This document shows positions 40,921-49,280 of a stretch of 64,000 nucleotides of DNA, one piece after another. This stretch comes from SCTD01 sp963784675 (lineage in GTDB: Bacteria > Actinomycetota > Actinomycetes > Mycobacteriales > SCTD01). The position numbers and the translations under genes were made by a program. A model generated the notes under the pieces. The model was not told the origin of the DNA. It made no database searches and worked only from the letters and a program-made list of their open reading frames with translations. How positions within the stretch are numbered: position 1 is the first letter of the stretch; every line of letters begins with the position of its first letter. The stretch is from positions 372,001 through 436,000 of the forward strand of contig CAWASE010000019.1 in the NCBI GenBank assembly GCA_963784675.1, read 5' to 3'.

Positions 40921-42914
40921 GCGTCTACGTCGCGCTCGCGCTCGGGGGCATCCCGCTCGGGGTCATGTATGCCTTGACCGCGCTCGGCATCGTCGTCATC
41001 TACAAGACCTCGCGCGTCTTCAACTTCGCCACCGGCGCCATCGGCCTGGCCAGCGCCTACCTGGCCAGCAGCCTGGCCGGCGCCGGCGTCCCGTTCCCGG
41101 TGTGGGTCACGCTGTCGGTGTCGCTGGGCGTGCTGCTCGGCATCGGGATCGAGCTGTCGGTCCGGCCCGTGAAGAGCACGCTCACCAAGACCATCGTCAC
41201 GCTCGGGTGGTTGCTGTTCCTGCAGGGCGCCGTCGGCCGCATCTACGGCACCCAGGCTGGCGAGCGACCTGCCGGCGGTCCTCGTCCAGCCGAGAGCTGC
41301 TGCTCACCGCCGGGCCCTACCTGCTCAGCCGCGACCAGGCAGCGGTCATCCTCATCGCCGCGGCGCTCATCGCCGGGCTCGCGGCCTTCTTCCGCTTCAC
41401 GGCGCTGGGCACCGCGACCCGCGCGGTCTCCGAGGCTCCCGACGCCGCCCGGCTGCTCGGCATCGGCGTCGACCGGGTGAACCTCGTCGCCTGGGGCCTG
41501 GGCGGCGGCATCAGCGGGCTGGCCGGCGTGCTGGTGACGCCCCTGCTCAGCAAGCTCGACATCACCACGCTGATCATCTTCACCGTGCAGGCGCTCGCGG
41601 TCGCGCTCGTCGGACGGCTGACGTCGCTGCCGCGCACGCTGATCGGTGGGATCGGCCTCGGGATGCTGCAGCCGGTCGTCGGGCGCATCGCGACGCAGAC
41701 CTTCCCGTCGGTGCGCGGCACCGACGAGCTGACCGCGTTCGTCGTGGTGCTGGTCGCGCTGGTGCTGTTCCGGCAGAGCGGCCGGCGCGACTCTTCGGCC
41801 GGTGGCCTGGAGCCGATCCCGGTGCGGCCGCTGCCGACCGGGCGTCTGGCGGTCGCCTCGCTGCTCGGGGTGCTCAGCGTCTCGCTGGTCCTGCCGCTGC
41901 TGGTCGGGGGAGGCGGCACCTTCAGCCGCTTCAACCTGGCCCAGACCGCGGTCTGGGGGCTGGCGGTGCTGTCGCTGGTGCTGCTGGTCGGCGTCGTCGG
42001 GCAGGTGTCGCTGTGCCAGGCGGTGTTCATGGGCGTCGGCGCCTTCGGGACCGGGATCGCGACGGGGCACGGCGTGCCGTTCCTGCTCGCGATGCTGTTC
42101 GGCGGGGTGCTCGCCGCCGGGACCGCCGTGCTGGTGGGCGTACCCGCCATCCGGCTGCAGCCGCTCGAGCTCGCGATCGCCACGCTGTCGCTGGCCTTCA
42201 CCGCCGACGCGTTCCTGTTCAAGTGGACGCCGCTGGTCAGCCCGGCGGGCACGCGGGACGTCGCCCGTCCCGGCTTCGCGGCCTTCGACGCGGCGAGCCC
42301 GGCGGGCGGTGAGCGCGGCTACGCGTGGCTGGCCATCACGGCTGTTCCTGCTCGCGTGCTTCGCCGTGGCCAGCCTGCGGCGGGGCCGGACCGGGGCTGC
42401 GCTGACGGCCCTGCGCTCGTCCGAGCCGGCCACCGCCGCCATGGGTTTCTCCGTGGTGTCGGTCAAGCTCCGCGGCTTCGCGGCGTCGGGCTTTCTCGCC
42501 GGACTCGCCGGAGCGCTCTACGCCGGGCTGGTCAGCGGCGCGAACGGCGCCCCGTTCGGCTTCACCCGCTCCATCACGCTGCTCGCCTACACCGTGATCG
42601 TCGGGGTCGGCAGCGTCCCGGGCGCCTTCCTCGGCGGGATCATCGTCACGGCGTCGACGCTGTCCGGCCGCGGCACCGAGGTCGCCGACGGCAAGGCGGT
42701 CAGCGTCATCACGGCGCTCACCGGGCTCGTGCTCGTGGGCGTCGTCCTCGCCCGTGAGAGCGAACGACTGACGGCGCTGCGACGTTCGGCGTCGGAGGCG
42801 CTCGGGCTGCCCGGCCTGCGGCAGCGTCTGCAGGCCCCCTTCGTCCAGGCGCCCGAGGCCGATCCGGAGCCGGACGTCACCGTGCCCGTCCCGACCCTGG
42901 TGGGGCGACGATGA
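40917..42914 (+). pseudogene. Fused LivH-LivM branched-chain-type ABC permease, frameshifted
   Basis: Reads as one roughly 665-residue permease: a LivH half (MSVYVALALGGIPLGVMYALTALGIVVIYKTSRVFNFATGAIG ... DITTLIIFTVQALAVALVG) followed by a LivM half (FNLAQTAVWGLAVLSLVLLVGVVGQVSLCQAVFMGVGAFG). Continuity is broken twice. Between about 41260 and 41291 the reading passes through all three frames (GTQAG, DLPAVLVQP, RELLLTAGP). At about 42340, ACGGCTG has one G too many to join WLAIT to LFLLACFAVASL. All other domains are intact, so sequencing error or a recent lesion are both possible. Confidence 0.75.
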
Positions 42915-43711
42915 CTGCGGACCGCGCGCTCGACGGCACCGCCCTGGAGCTGCGCGACATCGGCGTGCGGTTCGGCAGCTTCGACGCCGTCGACGGCGTC
43001 TCGCTCACGGTGCACGCGGGCGAGGTCGTCGGCCTGATCGGCCCGAACGGTGCCGGCAAGACGGTCACCTTCAACGTCGTCACCGGGCTGCAGCCGGCCA
43101 CCCGCGGCTCGGTGCTGCTCGGCGGCCGTGACGTGACGTCGGTGCCGGCGCACGCCCGCACCGCGATGGGGTTGGCCCGCACCTTCCAGGTGGTCCAGCT
43201 GTTCGCCGGCATGAGCGTGCTGGAGAACCTCATGGTCGCCGCGCACCGCTACACCTCGGCCGGCGTCATCGTCGACAGCCTGCGGCTGCCCGGACGCCGC
43301 CGCGCTCTGGAGCAGGCGCGCGAGCGGGCGACGGCGGTGCTGTCGTTCCTGCAGCTGTCGCACCTGGCCGGCGTCGAGGCCTCCTCGCTGCCGGTCGGTC
43401 AGGCCAGGCTGGTCGAGCTGGCGCGGGCGCTGTGCCTGAAGCCGTCGGTGCTCCTGCTGGACGAGCCGGCGTCGGGGCTGGACCCGGCCGAGACCACCGA
43501 CTTCGTCGCGCTGCTCGCCGAGGTCCGTTCGGTGCTCGGATGCGCGATGCTGTTGGTCGAGCACGACATGGGGGTGGTCATGCCGCTGTGCGACCACGTG
43601 GTCGTCATGAACTTCGGGCAGGTGCTCGCGTCGGGCTCGCCCGCCGACGTGCGGGCCGACGCCTCCGTGCGCGAGGCCTATCTCGGCGCCGTCCCGGAAG
43701 AGGCCGCATGA
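42911..43711 (+). CDS. livG: Branched-chain-type ABC transporter ATPase LivG
   Basis: 266 residues: Walker A GLIGPNGAGKT (Lys50), the LivG-type GLARTFQ Q-loop, Walker B VLLLDEPASGLDP, H-loop LLVEHDM and terminal AYLGA. The ABC signature reads SLPVGQARLVELARAL, with LPVGQ instead of the usual LSYGQ or LSGGQ, a change worth noting. Overlaps the permease stop and the livF start by 4 nt each. Confidence 0.9.
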   Translation: MTADRALDGTALELRDIGVRFGSFDAVDGVSLTVHAGEVVGLIGPNGAGKTVTFNVVTGLQPATRGSVLLGGRDVTSVPAHARTAMGLARTFQVVQLFAGMSVLENLMVAAHRYTSAGVIVDSLRLPGRRRALEQARERATAVLSFLQLSHLAGVEASSLPVGQARLVELARALCLKPSVLLLDEPASGLDPAETTDFVALLAEVRSVLGCAMLLVEHDMGVVMPLCDHVVVMNFGQVLASGSPADVRADASVREAYLGAVPEEAA

Positions 43712-44616
43712 CCGTCCCGCTGCTGGAGATCGACGCGCTGCAGGTCGCCTACGGCGGCGTCGTGGCCGTCCGCGACGTGTCGCTGCGCATCGAGCCTGGC
43801 CAGGTCGTCGCCGTGCTCGGGGCCAACGGCGCCGGCAAGACCACGACGCTGCTCGCGGTCTCCGGGCTGGTCAGAGCCCGTGCCGGTGACGTCCGGCTCG
43901 ACGGGGTGTCGCTGCTCGGCAGGGCGCCGGAGGCCATCGCGCGTCTGGGCATCGCCCACGTGCCGGCCGGACGCGGCATCTTCCCCGGCCTGACGGTGGC
44001 CGACAACCTGCGGATGGGCCTGTACGGCTCGGGCCGCGACGGGTCCGAGCAGGGCGCCGCCGCGATCGAGCGGATCCTGGGCCTGTTCCCGATCCTGCGC
44101 GAACGGCGCGACCAGGCCGCCGGCACGATGTCCGGTGGCCAGCAGCAGCAGCTCGCGATCGGGCGCGCGCTGGTGCAGGCGCCGCGGCTGCTGCTGCTGG
44201 ACGAGATGTCGATGGGCCTCTCGCCGAACGTGGTGGCCGACCTGTTCGCGATCGTCGCCGACGTGCGCAGCGACGGCACGGCTGTGGTCATGGTCGAGCA
44301 GTTCGTCGCCCAGGCGATGGCCGTCGCCGACCAGGCGATCGTGCTCGAGCAGGGTCACGTGGTCGCCAGCGGCTCGCCGGCCGAGCTCTCGCAGGACGAT
44401 CTCGCCGCCGCCTACCTCGGCGCCGGCGAGGCCGCAGAGACGACGCTGCCCGGTGCTCCGGCGGGCGCCCGCGAGAAGGTCGACGTGCGGCTCGCCGGCA
44501 CCGACGTCCGCCGCCTGGAACGCCTGGCCGCCGAGCGCGGGACCACGGTCGACGAGGCTGTCGCAGCGCTGCTGGAGAACGCGCTCGCCGAGCAGCGTCC
44601 GGCAGGCCGCTCGTGA
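43708..44616 (+). CDS. livF: Branched-chain-type ABC transporter ATPase LivF with ribbon-helix-helix-like tail
   Basis: 302 residues. The first 236 are a standard LivF: Walker A VLGANGAGKTTT (Lys44), AHVPAGRGIFPGLTV, signature MSGGQQQQLAIGRAL, Walker B LLLDEMSMGLSP, H-loop VEQF, and the end LAAAYLGAG. LivF normally stops here. The extra 66 residues include KVDVRLAGTDVRRLERLA and RGTTVDEAVAALLENAL, which looks like a ribbon-helix-helix (CopG/Arc) fold. The stop overlaps the next gene's GTG. Confidence 0.88.
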   Translation: MTVPLLEIDALQVAYGGVVAVRDVSLRIEPGQVVAVLGANGAGKTTTLLAVSGLVRARAGDVRLDGVSLLGRAPEAIARLGIAHVPAGRGIFPGLTVADNLRMGLYGSGRDGSEQGAAAIERILGLFPILRERRDQAAGTMSGGQQQQLAIGRALVQAPRLLLLDEMSMGLSPNVVADLFAIVADVRSDGTAVVMVEQFVAQAMAVADQAIVLEQGHVVASGSPAELSQDDLAAAYLGAGEAAETTLPGAPAGAREKVDVRLAGTDVRRLERLAAERGTTVDEAVAALLENALAEQRPAGRS

Positions 44617-45965
44617 ACCCGCGTCGTCGGGTGGCGGCAGCCCTGGCCGTCTCCGCGCTGCCGCTGCTGGTCGGGGTCGTCGCGGTGCGGCCGGCGAGCG
44701 CGCTGCCTTCCGCGGCGCAGACTGTCGGCGCGACTGCCGGTTACGACCAGTACAGCCTCACCGGGCTGGCTGCCGGGGCGCGGACGGCCGGCGACGTCGG
44801 TGCCGGCGGTGGTCTGGCCACCTTGGACACCGGCGCCGGGTCGGTCACCGCGCGCCTGGACGCCGCACCGTCCGCCGCCGTGCTCGCCGCTCCCTACGAA
44901 CCGGGCACGCTCGCGCGGACGGTCGTCGGGCAGGTCAACGCCGGTGCCGGCGAAGCGGTCCTGGACGTCCCCGACGCCGAGGCGCAGTTCCCCGGCGCAC
45001 AGACCGAGAGCGAGCTCGCCACCGTGCCGCCCGCCGACGGCGGACCCGCCAGCTCGCGGGGTGGCTCGGCGACGGCGAAGGCCGGGGAGCGGCTCGCCCG
45101 CGGTACCGCGACCGGTGAACGGCTCGACGTCGGCGGGGCGGTGGTGATCGAGGGCTCGACGTCCTCCGTCGAGCTGACCGTCGACCCGGTCGCCGGCACC
45201 GCCACCGCCACCGGGCGCAGCGCCGTCGGCACCGTCACCGTCGCGGGGGTGCTCGTGCTCAAGGACGTCGTCGCAACGGCCTCGGTCAAGGCCGTCGGCG
45301 ACACCCACACCCCGGTGGCGGCTCTGACCGTGGGCGGGGCGACGGTGGCCGGGCAGCCGGTCGAGATCAGCGACGAGGGAGTCACGGCCGTCGGCACGCC
45401 CGTCCTGCCGGGTCAGACCGTGCAGGACCTCACCGACCGGGCCAACGCCGCGCTGGTCGCGGCCGGCGTGCAGGTCAGCGCCATCGGCGTGACGACGAGC
45501 TCCGACGCCCGCGGCGCCTCCGCCGACACCGGCGGGGTGACCATCACCCTGCGTACCGCAGCCCTGCCCGCCGGCGTCCCGGCCAACAGCCTGGACATCG
45601 TGCTCGGCGGCGTCGCGCTCACCGAGTCCGACGCGCGAGCGGTGGCCGCGGTCGAGGTGCCGGTCAGCACAGCGGTGCCGCCGGTCAGCGCGCCGACCGG
45701 CGGCGGCGCCACGACCTTCGTCCCCGGGTCACCGGGAACGCCCGGCACGGCGGGGATCCCGGGCGTCGCCCCGCCACAGGCGCCCACCACCGCCGCAGCC
45801 CCGGTCGTCGCTGCAGCGCCGGCGACCTTCACGGTGGTCGGACGCCGCCTCGCCGCCACCACGGTGCTCGCCGCCTTCGCCGTGTGGCAGTTCCTGTCGC
45901 TCGGTACCGCCACGCTGTACGCCGTCGTCGACCGTCGGCGCCGTCAGACGCTGGGACTGTCATGA
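44613..45965 (+). CDS. Secreted Ala/Val-rich surface protein with C-terminal anchor helix
   Basis: 450 residues: a signal peptide (RRRVAAALAVSALPLLVGVVAVRPASA), a long region of beta-strand-like Val/Ala/Thr repeats (VDVGGAVVIEGSTSSVEL-like, VTVAGVLVLKDVVATASVKA), a Pro/Gly linker (PGSPGTPGTAGIPGVAPP) and one C-terminal transmembrane helix followed by basic residues (YAVVDRRRRQ). It resembles the 'choice-of-anchor P' actinobacterial surface proteins. Coupled by GTGA to livF and by ATGA to the zinc-ribbon gene, so it belongs to the transporter module, perhaps as a surface partner of the tethered binding proteins. Confidence 0.7.
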   Translation: MNPRRRVAAALAVSALPLLVGVVAVRPASALPSAAQTVGATAGYDQYSLTGLAAGARTAGDVGAGGGLATLDTGAGSVTARLDAAPSAAVLAAPYEPGTLARTVVGQVNAGAGEAVLDVPDAEAQFPGAQTESELATVPPADGGPASSRGGSATAKAGERLARGTATGERLDVGGAVVIEGSTSSVELTVDPVAGTATATGRSAVGTVTVAGVLVLKDVVATASVKAVGDTHTPVAALTVGGATVAGQPVEISDEGVTAVGTPVLPGQTVQDLTDRANAALVAAGVQVSAIGVTTSSDARGASADTGGVTITLRTAALPAGVPANSLDIVLGGVALTESDARAVAAVEVPVSTAVPPVSAPTGGGATTFVPGSPGTPGTAGIPGVAPPQAPTTAAAPVVAAAPATFTVVGRRLAATTVLAAFAVWQFLSLGTATLYAVVDRRRRQTLGLS

Positions 45966-46246
45966 GCACCGATGTGGACCCGTTCCTCGCGACGAAGACG
46001 CCGGCCGCGAAGACGCCGGTCGCGAAGACGGCACGCGTGGACTGCGGCGTCTGCCACGTCGCCTACGCGCCGCGGCTGACGGGGTGGGCGTGCCCGGTCT
46101 GCGACACCGCCGCCCCCGGCGCGCAGACCCGTCGCTCACGGCTGGTCGACAGCGCCGACGACCGGCTGCTCGCGATCGTGCTGGTCGCCACGATCGCGAA
46201 CGTGCTGCTGCTCGCGGTGCTGAGCGTCTTCGTCGTGAGGCTGTGA
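45962..46246 (+). CDS. Zinc-ribbon membrane protein
   Basis: 94 residues: an N-terminal TPAAKTPVAKTA repeat, a zinc ribbon with two knuckles (CGVC and CPVC, about 18 residues apart), and a C-terminal transmembrane helix (LLAIVLVATIANVLLLAVLSVFVV). The ribbon would face the cytosol. ATG 45962 overlaps the upstream stop. No family recognised; position suggests an accessory subunit or regulator of the transporter. Confidence 0.62.
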   Translation: MSTDVDPFLATKTPAAKTPVAKTARVDCGVCHVAYAPRLTGWACPVCDTAAPGAQTRRSRLVDSADDRLLAIVLVATIANVLLLAVLSVFVVRL

Positions 46247-47248
46247 CCCGACCTGGCCGACCTGCAGACCCCGGCGCTGCTGGTCGAGCGTTCGTTGCTG
46301 GAGGCCAACCTCGACGCCATGAGCGCGGCCCTGCCGGGCCGCCGGCTGCGTCCGCACGTCAAGGCGTTCAAGACCACTGCGCTGGCGCGACTGATGGCCG
46401 AGCGGGGCCACACCGGCTTCACCTGCGCGACGATCCGCGAGGTCGAGGGCATGGCCGCGGCCGGCCTGGGCGAGGACCTGCTGCTGGCCAACGAGGTGCT
46501 CGACGCGACCCGGCTCGGCGTGGTCGCGGCCACCGGGGCGCGCGTGACCGTCGCGGTCGACAGCGACATCACGGTGCACGCCGCCGCCGCCGGAGGGGTG
46601 CACGAGGTGGTCATCGACGTGAACGTCGGGCTGCCCCGGTGCGGCTGCGCGCCCGAGGACGCCGGCCGGCTGGCCGATCTCGCCAGGGCGCAGGGCCTGC
46701 AGGTGCGCGGCGTGATGGGCTACGAGGGCCACGTCATGCTGGTCGAGGACCCCGCCGACAAGGTGCGTCAGACGCAGGAGTGCATGCAGCGGCTGCTCGC
46801 CGCCCATGCGGAGGTCGGCGGCGACCTCGTCTCGGCCGGCGGCACCGGCACCTACCGCGAGAACACGTGGTGCAACGAGATCCAGGCCGGCAGCTATGCG
46901 CTGATGGACACCACCTACGCCGCGGCCGGGCTGCCGTTCGCCCAGGCCCTGACCGTGCTCGCCCGCGTCCTCTCGGTGAATCCGCAGGGCTGGGCCGTGG
47001 CCGACCTCGGCCTGAAGTCCCTCGGCATGGACCACGGCAACCCCAGCGTCCCCGGTGGGTTGGTCTGGTTCTGCTCCGACGAGCACACGACGTTCTCCCC
47101 CGTCGACGATGCGACCTTCGCCGTCGGGGACCTGCTGCGCGCCGCCCCGGCGCACGTCGACCCGACCGTCGCGCTGCACGAGCGGATGCACCTCGTCGAC
47201 GGTGACGAGGTGCTCGAGACCTGGCCGGTGGACCTGCGCGGCTGGTAG
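46243..47248 (+). CDS. D-threonine aldolase/D-serine dehydratase-like PLP enzyme, frameshift near start
   Basis: About 330 residues of the alanine racemase-like fold III family: RPHVKAFKTTALARL (PLP Lys), FTCATIREVEGMAAAGLGEDLLLANEV, VIDVNVGLPRCG, and a C-terminal metal-binding part (SDEHTTF, LHERMHLVDG). These enzymes cleave or deaminate D-amino acids. The family N-terminus DLADLQTPALLVE is encoded from 46250, but no ATG/GTG opens that frame. A GTG at 46243, overlapping the upstream stop as elsewhere in the block, would fit if CCC at 46247-46249 were CC. Without correction the first usable start is TTG 46295. Confidence 0.75.
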
Positions 47249-47278
47249 CCGCCCGTCCGGATCAGCGCGCCCGTGGGG

Positions 47279-48580
47279 TCAGGCGCCGAGCACTCGATCG
47301 AGGTAGCCGTTGGTGAAGCGCCGCTCGGGATCCAGCCGGTCGCGCAGCGCGGTGAACTCCTCGAAGCGGGGATAGCGGGCCGTCAGCGTCGAGGCGTCCA
47401 GGGAGTGCATCTTGCCCCAGTGCGGACGCCCGTCGACGCTGCCCATCAGCGCCTCGACCGCGCCGAAGTAGGCCGTCGTATCGAGGCCGCGATACAGGTG
47501 GACGGCGACGTAGGCCGTGTCGCGCCCGGAGGCGGTGGACAGAGGGACGTCGTCGGCCGGCGCCACCCGCACCTCCACGGGGAAGCTGACGCGCAGCCCG
47601 TTCCGCTCGGGCAACGTGCGCAGCTCGCGCAGCACGGGCACGACCTGGTCGCGCGGGACCGCGTACTCCATCTCGCAGAACCGCACCCGACGGTCGGAGA
47701 CGAACACCTTCGGCGCAGAGTCGGTGTAGGTGCGGGCGCTGAGCGCGCGGGCGGCGATGCGGTTGATGCGCGGGACCAGCGCCGGTGCCGCCTTGCCCAG
47801 GCGGCACGTCAGCTCGAACAGCCCGTTGCTCAGCAGCTCGTCGTCGACGGTCGTGCGCACCCTCGACAGCGGCGCGGCCGGTCCGGCGCTGCGGTTGTTG
47901 CGCTTGGTCAGCGCCAGGTCGGTGTGCGGGAACCAGTAGAGCTCGAAGTGCTCGTTGGCGGCGACGTGATCGTGGAAGTCGGCCAGCACCTCGTCCAGCG
48001 GCATGGGCCGCTCGTCGGCGGTGAGCAGGAAGGCCGGCTCGGCCTGCAGGGTCACGGCGGTGACGATCCCGAGCGCTCCCAGCGAGACCCGGGCGGCGGC
48101 GAAGATGTCGGCGTTCTCGCTCGCCGAGCAGGTCAGGACGCTGCCGTCGGCGGTCACGAGCTCGAGGGCGACGACCTGCGTCGCGAGGGCGCCGCTGTCG
48201 CGTCCGGTGCCGTGCGTGCCGGTCGACAGCGCTCCGGTCAGCGTCTGCCGGTCGACGTCGCCCATGTTGGTCAGTCCGAGGCCGACGGTCGCGAGATGCG
48301 CGTTGAGCCGGTGCAGGGGCAGGCCGGCCTGCACGGTCACCTGGCGCGTCACGGTGTCCACGTGCAGCACCCGATCAAGCCGGTCCAGGTGCAGCAGGAC
48401 GCCGTCGGTGAGGCCGATCGCGGTGAAGGAGTGCCCGCTGCCGATGGCCTTGACGCGCCGGCCGGCGGCGGCTGCTTCCTTGACGGCCCGGACGACGTCG
48501 TCGGTGGTGGTCGGGTGCAGCACCTGCGCCGGCGCCATGCGCTGGTTGCCCGCCCAGTTGCGCCACGGTTCCTGCGTCAT
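47279..48580 (-). CDS. FAD-linked sugar-lactone oxidase (D-arabinono-1,4-lactone oxidase family)
   Basis: 433 residues: an FAD-binding PCMH domain with VKAIGSGHSFTAIGLTDGVLL (the GHS motif where FAD binds, covalently in some members) and GALSTGTHGTG, and a C-terminal ALO domain ending CEMEYAVPR ... HWGKMHSLDASTLTARYPRFEEFTALRDRLDPERRFTN. Related enzymes oxidise L-gulono-, L-galactono- or D-arabinono-lactone, or polyols, with oxygen. ATG 48580 is preferred over 48589 because AGGA lies at proper distance. Convergent with the aldolase-like gene. Confidence 0.85.
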   Translation of the reverse strand: MTQEPWRNWAGNQRMAPAQVLHPTTTDDVVRAVKEAAAAGRRVKAIGSGHSFTAIGLTDGVLLHLDRLDRVLHVDTVTRQVTVQAGLPLHRLNAHLATVGLGLTNMGDVDRQTLTGALSTGTHGTGRDSGALATQVVALELVTADGSVLTCSASENADIFAAARVSLGALGIVTAVTLQAEPAFLLTADERPMPLDEVLADFHDHVAANEHFELYWFPHTDLALTKRNNRSAGPAAPLSRVRTTVDDELLSNGLFELTCRLGKAAPALVPRINRIAARALSARTYTDSAPKVFVSDRRVRFCEMEYAVPRDQVVPVLRELRTLPERNGLRVSFPVEVRVAPADDVPLSTASGRDTAYVAVHLYRGLDTTAYFGAVEALMGSVDGRPHWGKMHSLDASTLTARYPRFEEFTALRDRLDPERRFTNGYLDRVLGA

Positions 48581-48635
48581 GCCTCGCATCCTGCCGTAGA
48601 CCGTGGGCGCACGCAGGTCGTCAGCGCGCGGGTCG

Positions 48636-49163
48636 TCAGCGCGCGGGGCCGTGCACGTCGTGCTCGTGGTGGACGAGGTCGTGCAGGAAGTAGCGCGCGA
48701 AGGACTCGACGGTGAACGCGGCCCCGTCGCTGCGCCGACCGCTCCGGAGCCACTGGTCCTCGCGCAGCCGTGCGAATGCTGCGACGACGGTGCCGGCGGC
48801 CGACGCCACGGCCGCGCTGACCTCGCCGGCGTCCTGGGCGCCGTAACCGTCCGCGACCGCCGTCGCGTCCTGGTCCCAGTTCTCGTAGAGCGGATCGTCC
48901 TGCGTGAGCATCGCGCGCAGGCGCACGTCGTAGAGCCGCAGGACGTCGCGGACGTGGCAGGCGTACTCCAGCGGCGACCAGACGTCCGGCGACGGGCGCT
49001 CGGCCACGGTGCCCCGCCGCAGGACGCCCTCCCACGAGGCCGCCGTGCGCTGGATGCGCGCCGCGAGCTCGTCGCGGGGCACCCCGGCGCCGTCGAAACC
49101 GCACTCGGGGCAGGGTCGCTCCAGCACCCAGGTCCAGTCCTTGGTGTCCGGCTCGATGCTCAT
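48636..49163 (-). CDS. DinB-family protein
   Basis: 175 residues. It begins SIEPDTKDWTWVLERPCPECGFD, has SPDVWSPLEYACHVRDVLRLYDVRL, and ends SFARYFLHDLVHHEHDV; the three spaced His residues are those of the DinB/YfiT metal site. Members in actinobacteria include mycothiol-dependent enzymes. The CPEC pair at the N-terminus is a feature of this subgroup. Substrate unknown. The ATG at 49163 gives the conserved N-terminus. Confidence 0.8.
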   Translation of the reverse strand: MSIEPDTKDWTWVLERPCPECGFDGAGVPRDELAARIQRTAASWEGVLRRGTVAERPSPDVWSPLEYACHVRDVLRLYDVRLRAMLTQDDPLYENWDQDATAVADGYGAQDAGEVSAAVASAAGTVVAAFARLREDQWLRSGRRSDGAAFTVESFARYFLHDLVHHEHDVHGPAR

Positions 49164-49267
49164 GCTGGTCCGCTGCGGGAGGAGGGCACCTGCCCTGTCT
49201 ACGACAGGTGCGACCGGGATGTCACCCCGGCTGCGCCACTCGGCGTGCCGTGTGGGGTCCTGCCGCC

Positions 49268-49273
49268 TAGCAT
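49268..49273 (+). promoter_or_regulatory. -10 box for leaderless oxidoreductase pair
   Basis: TAGCAT, 7 nt before GTG 49281. Confidence 0.45.
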
Positions 49274-49280
49274 CGCGCGG

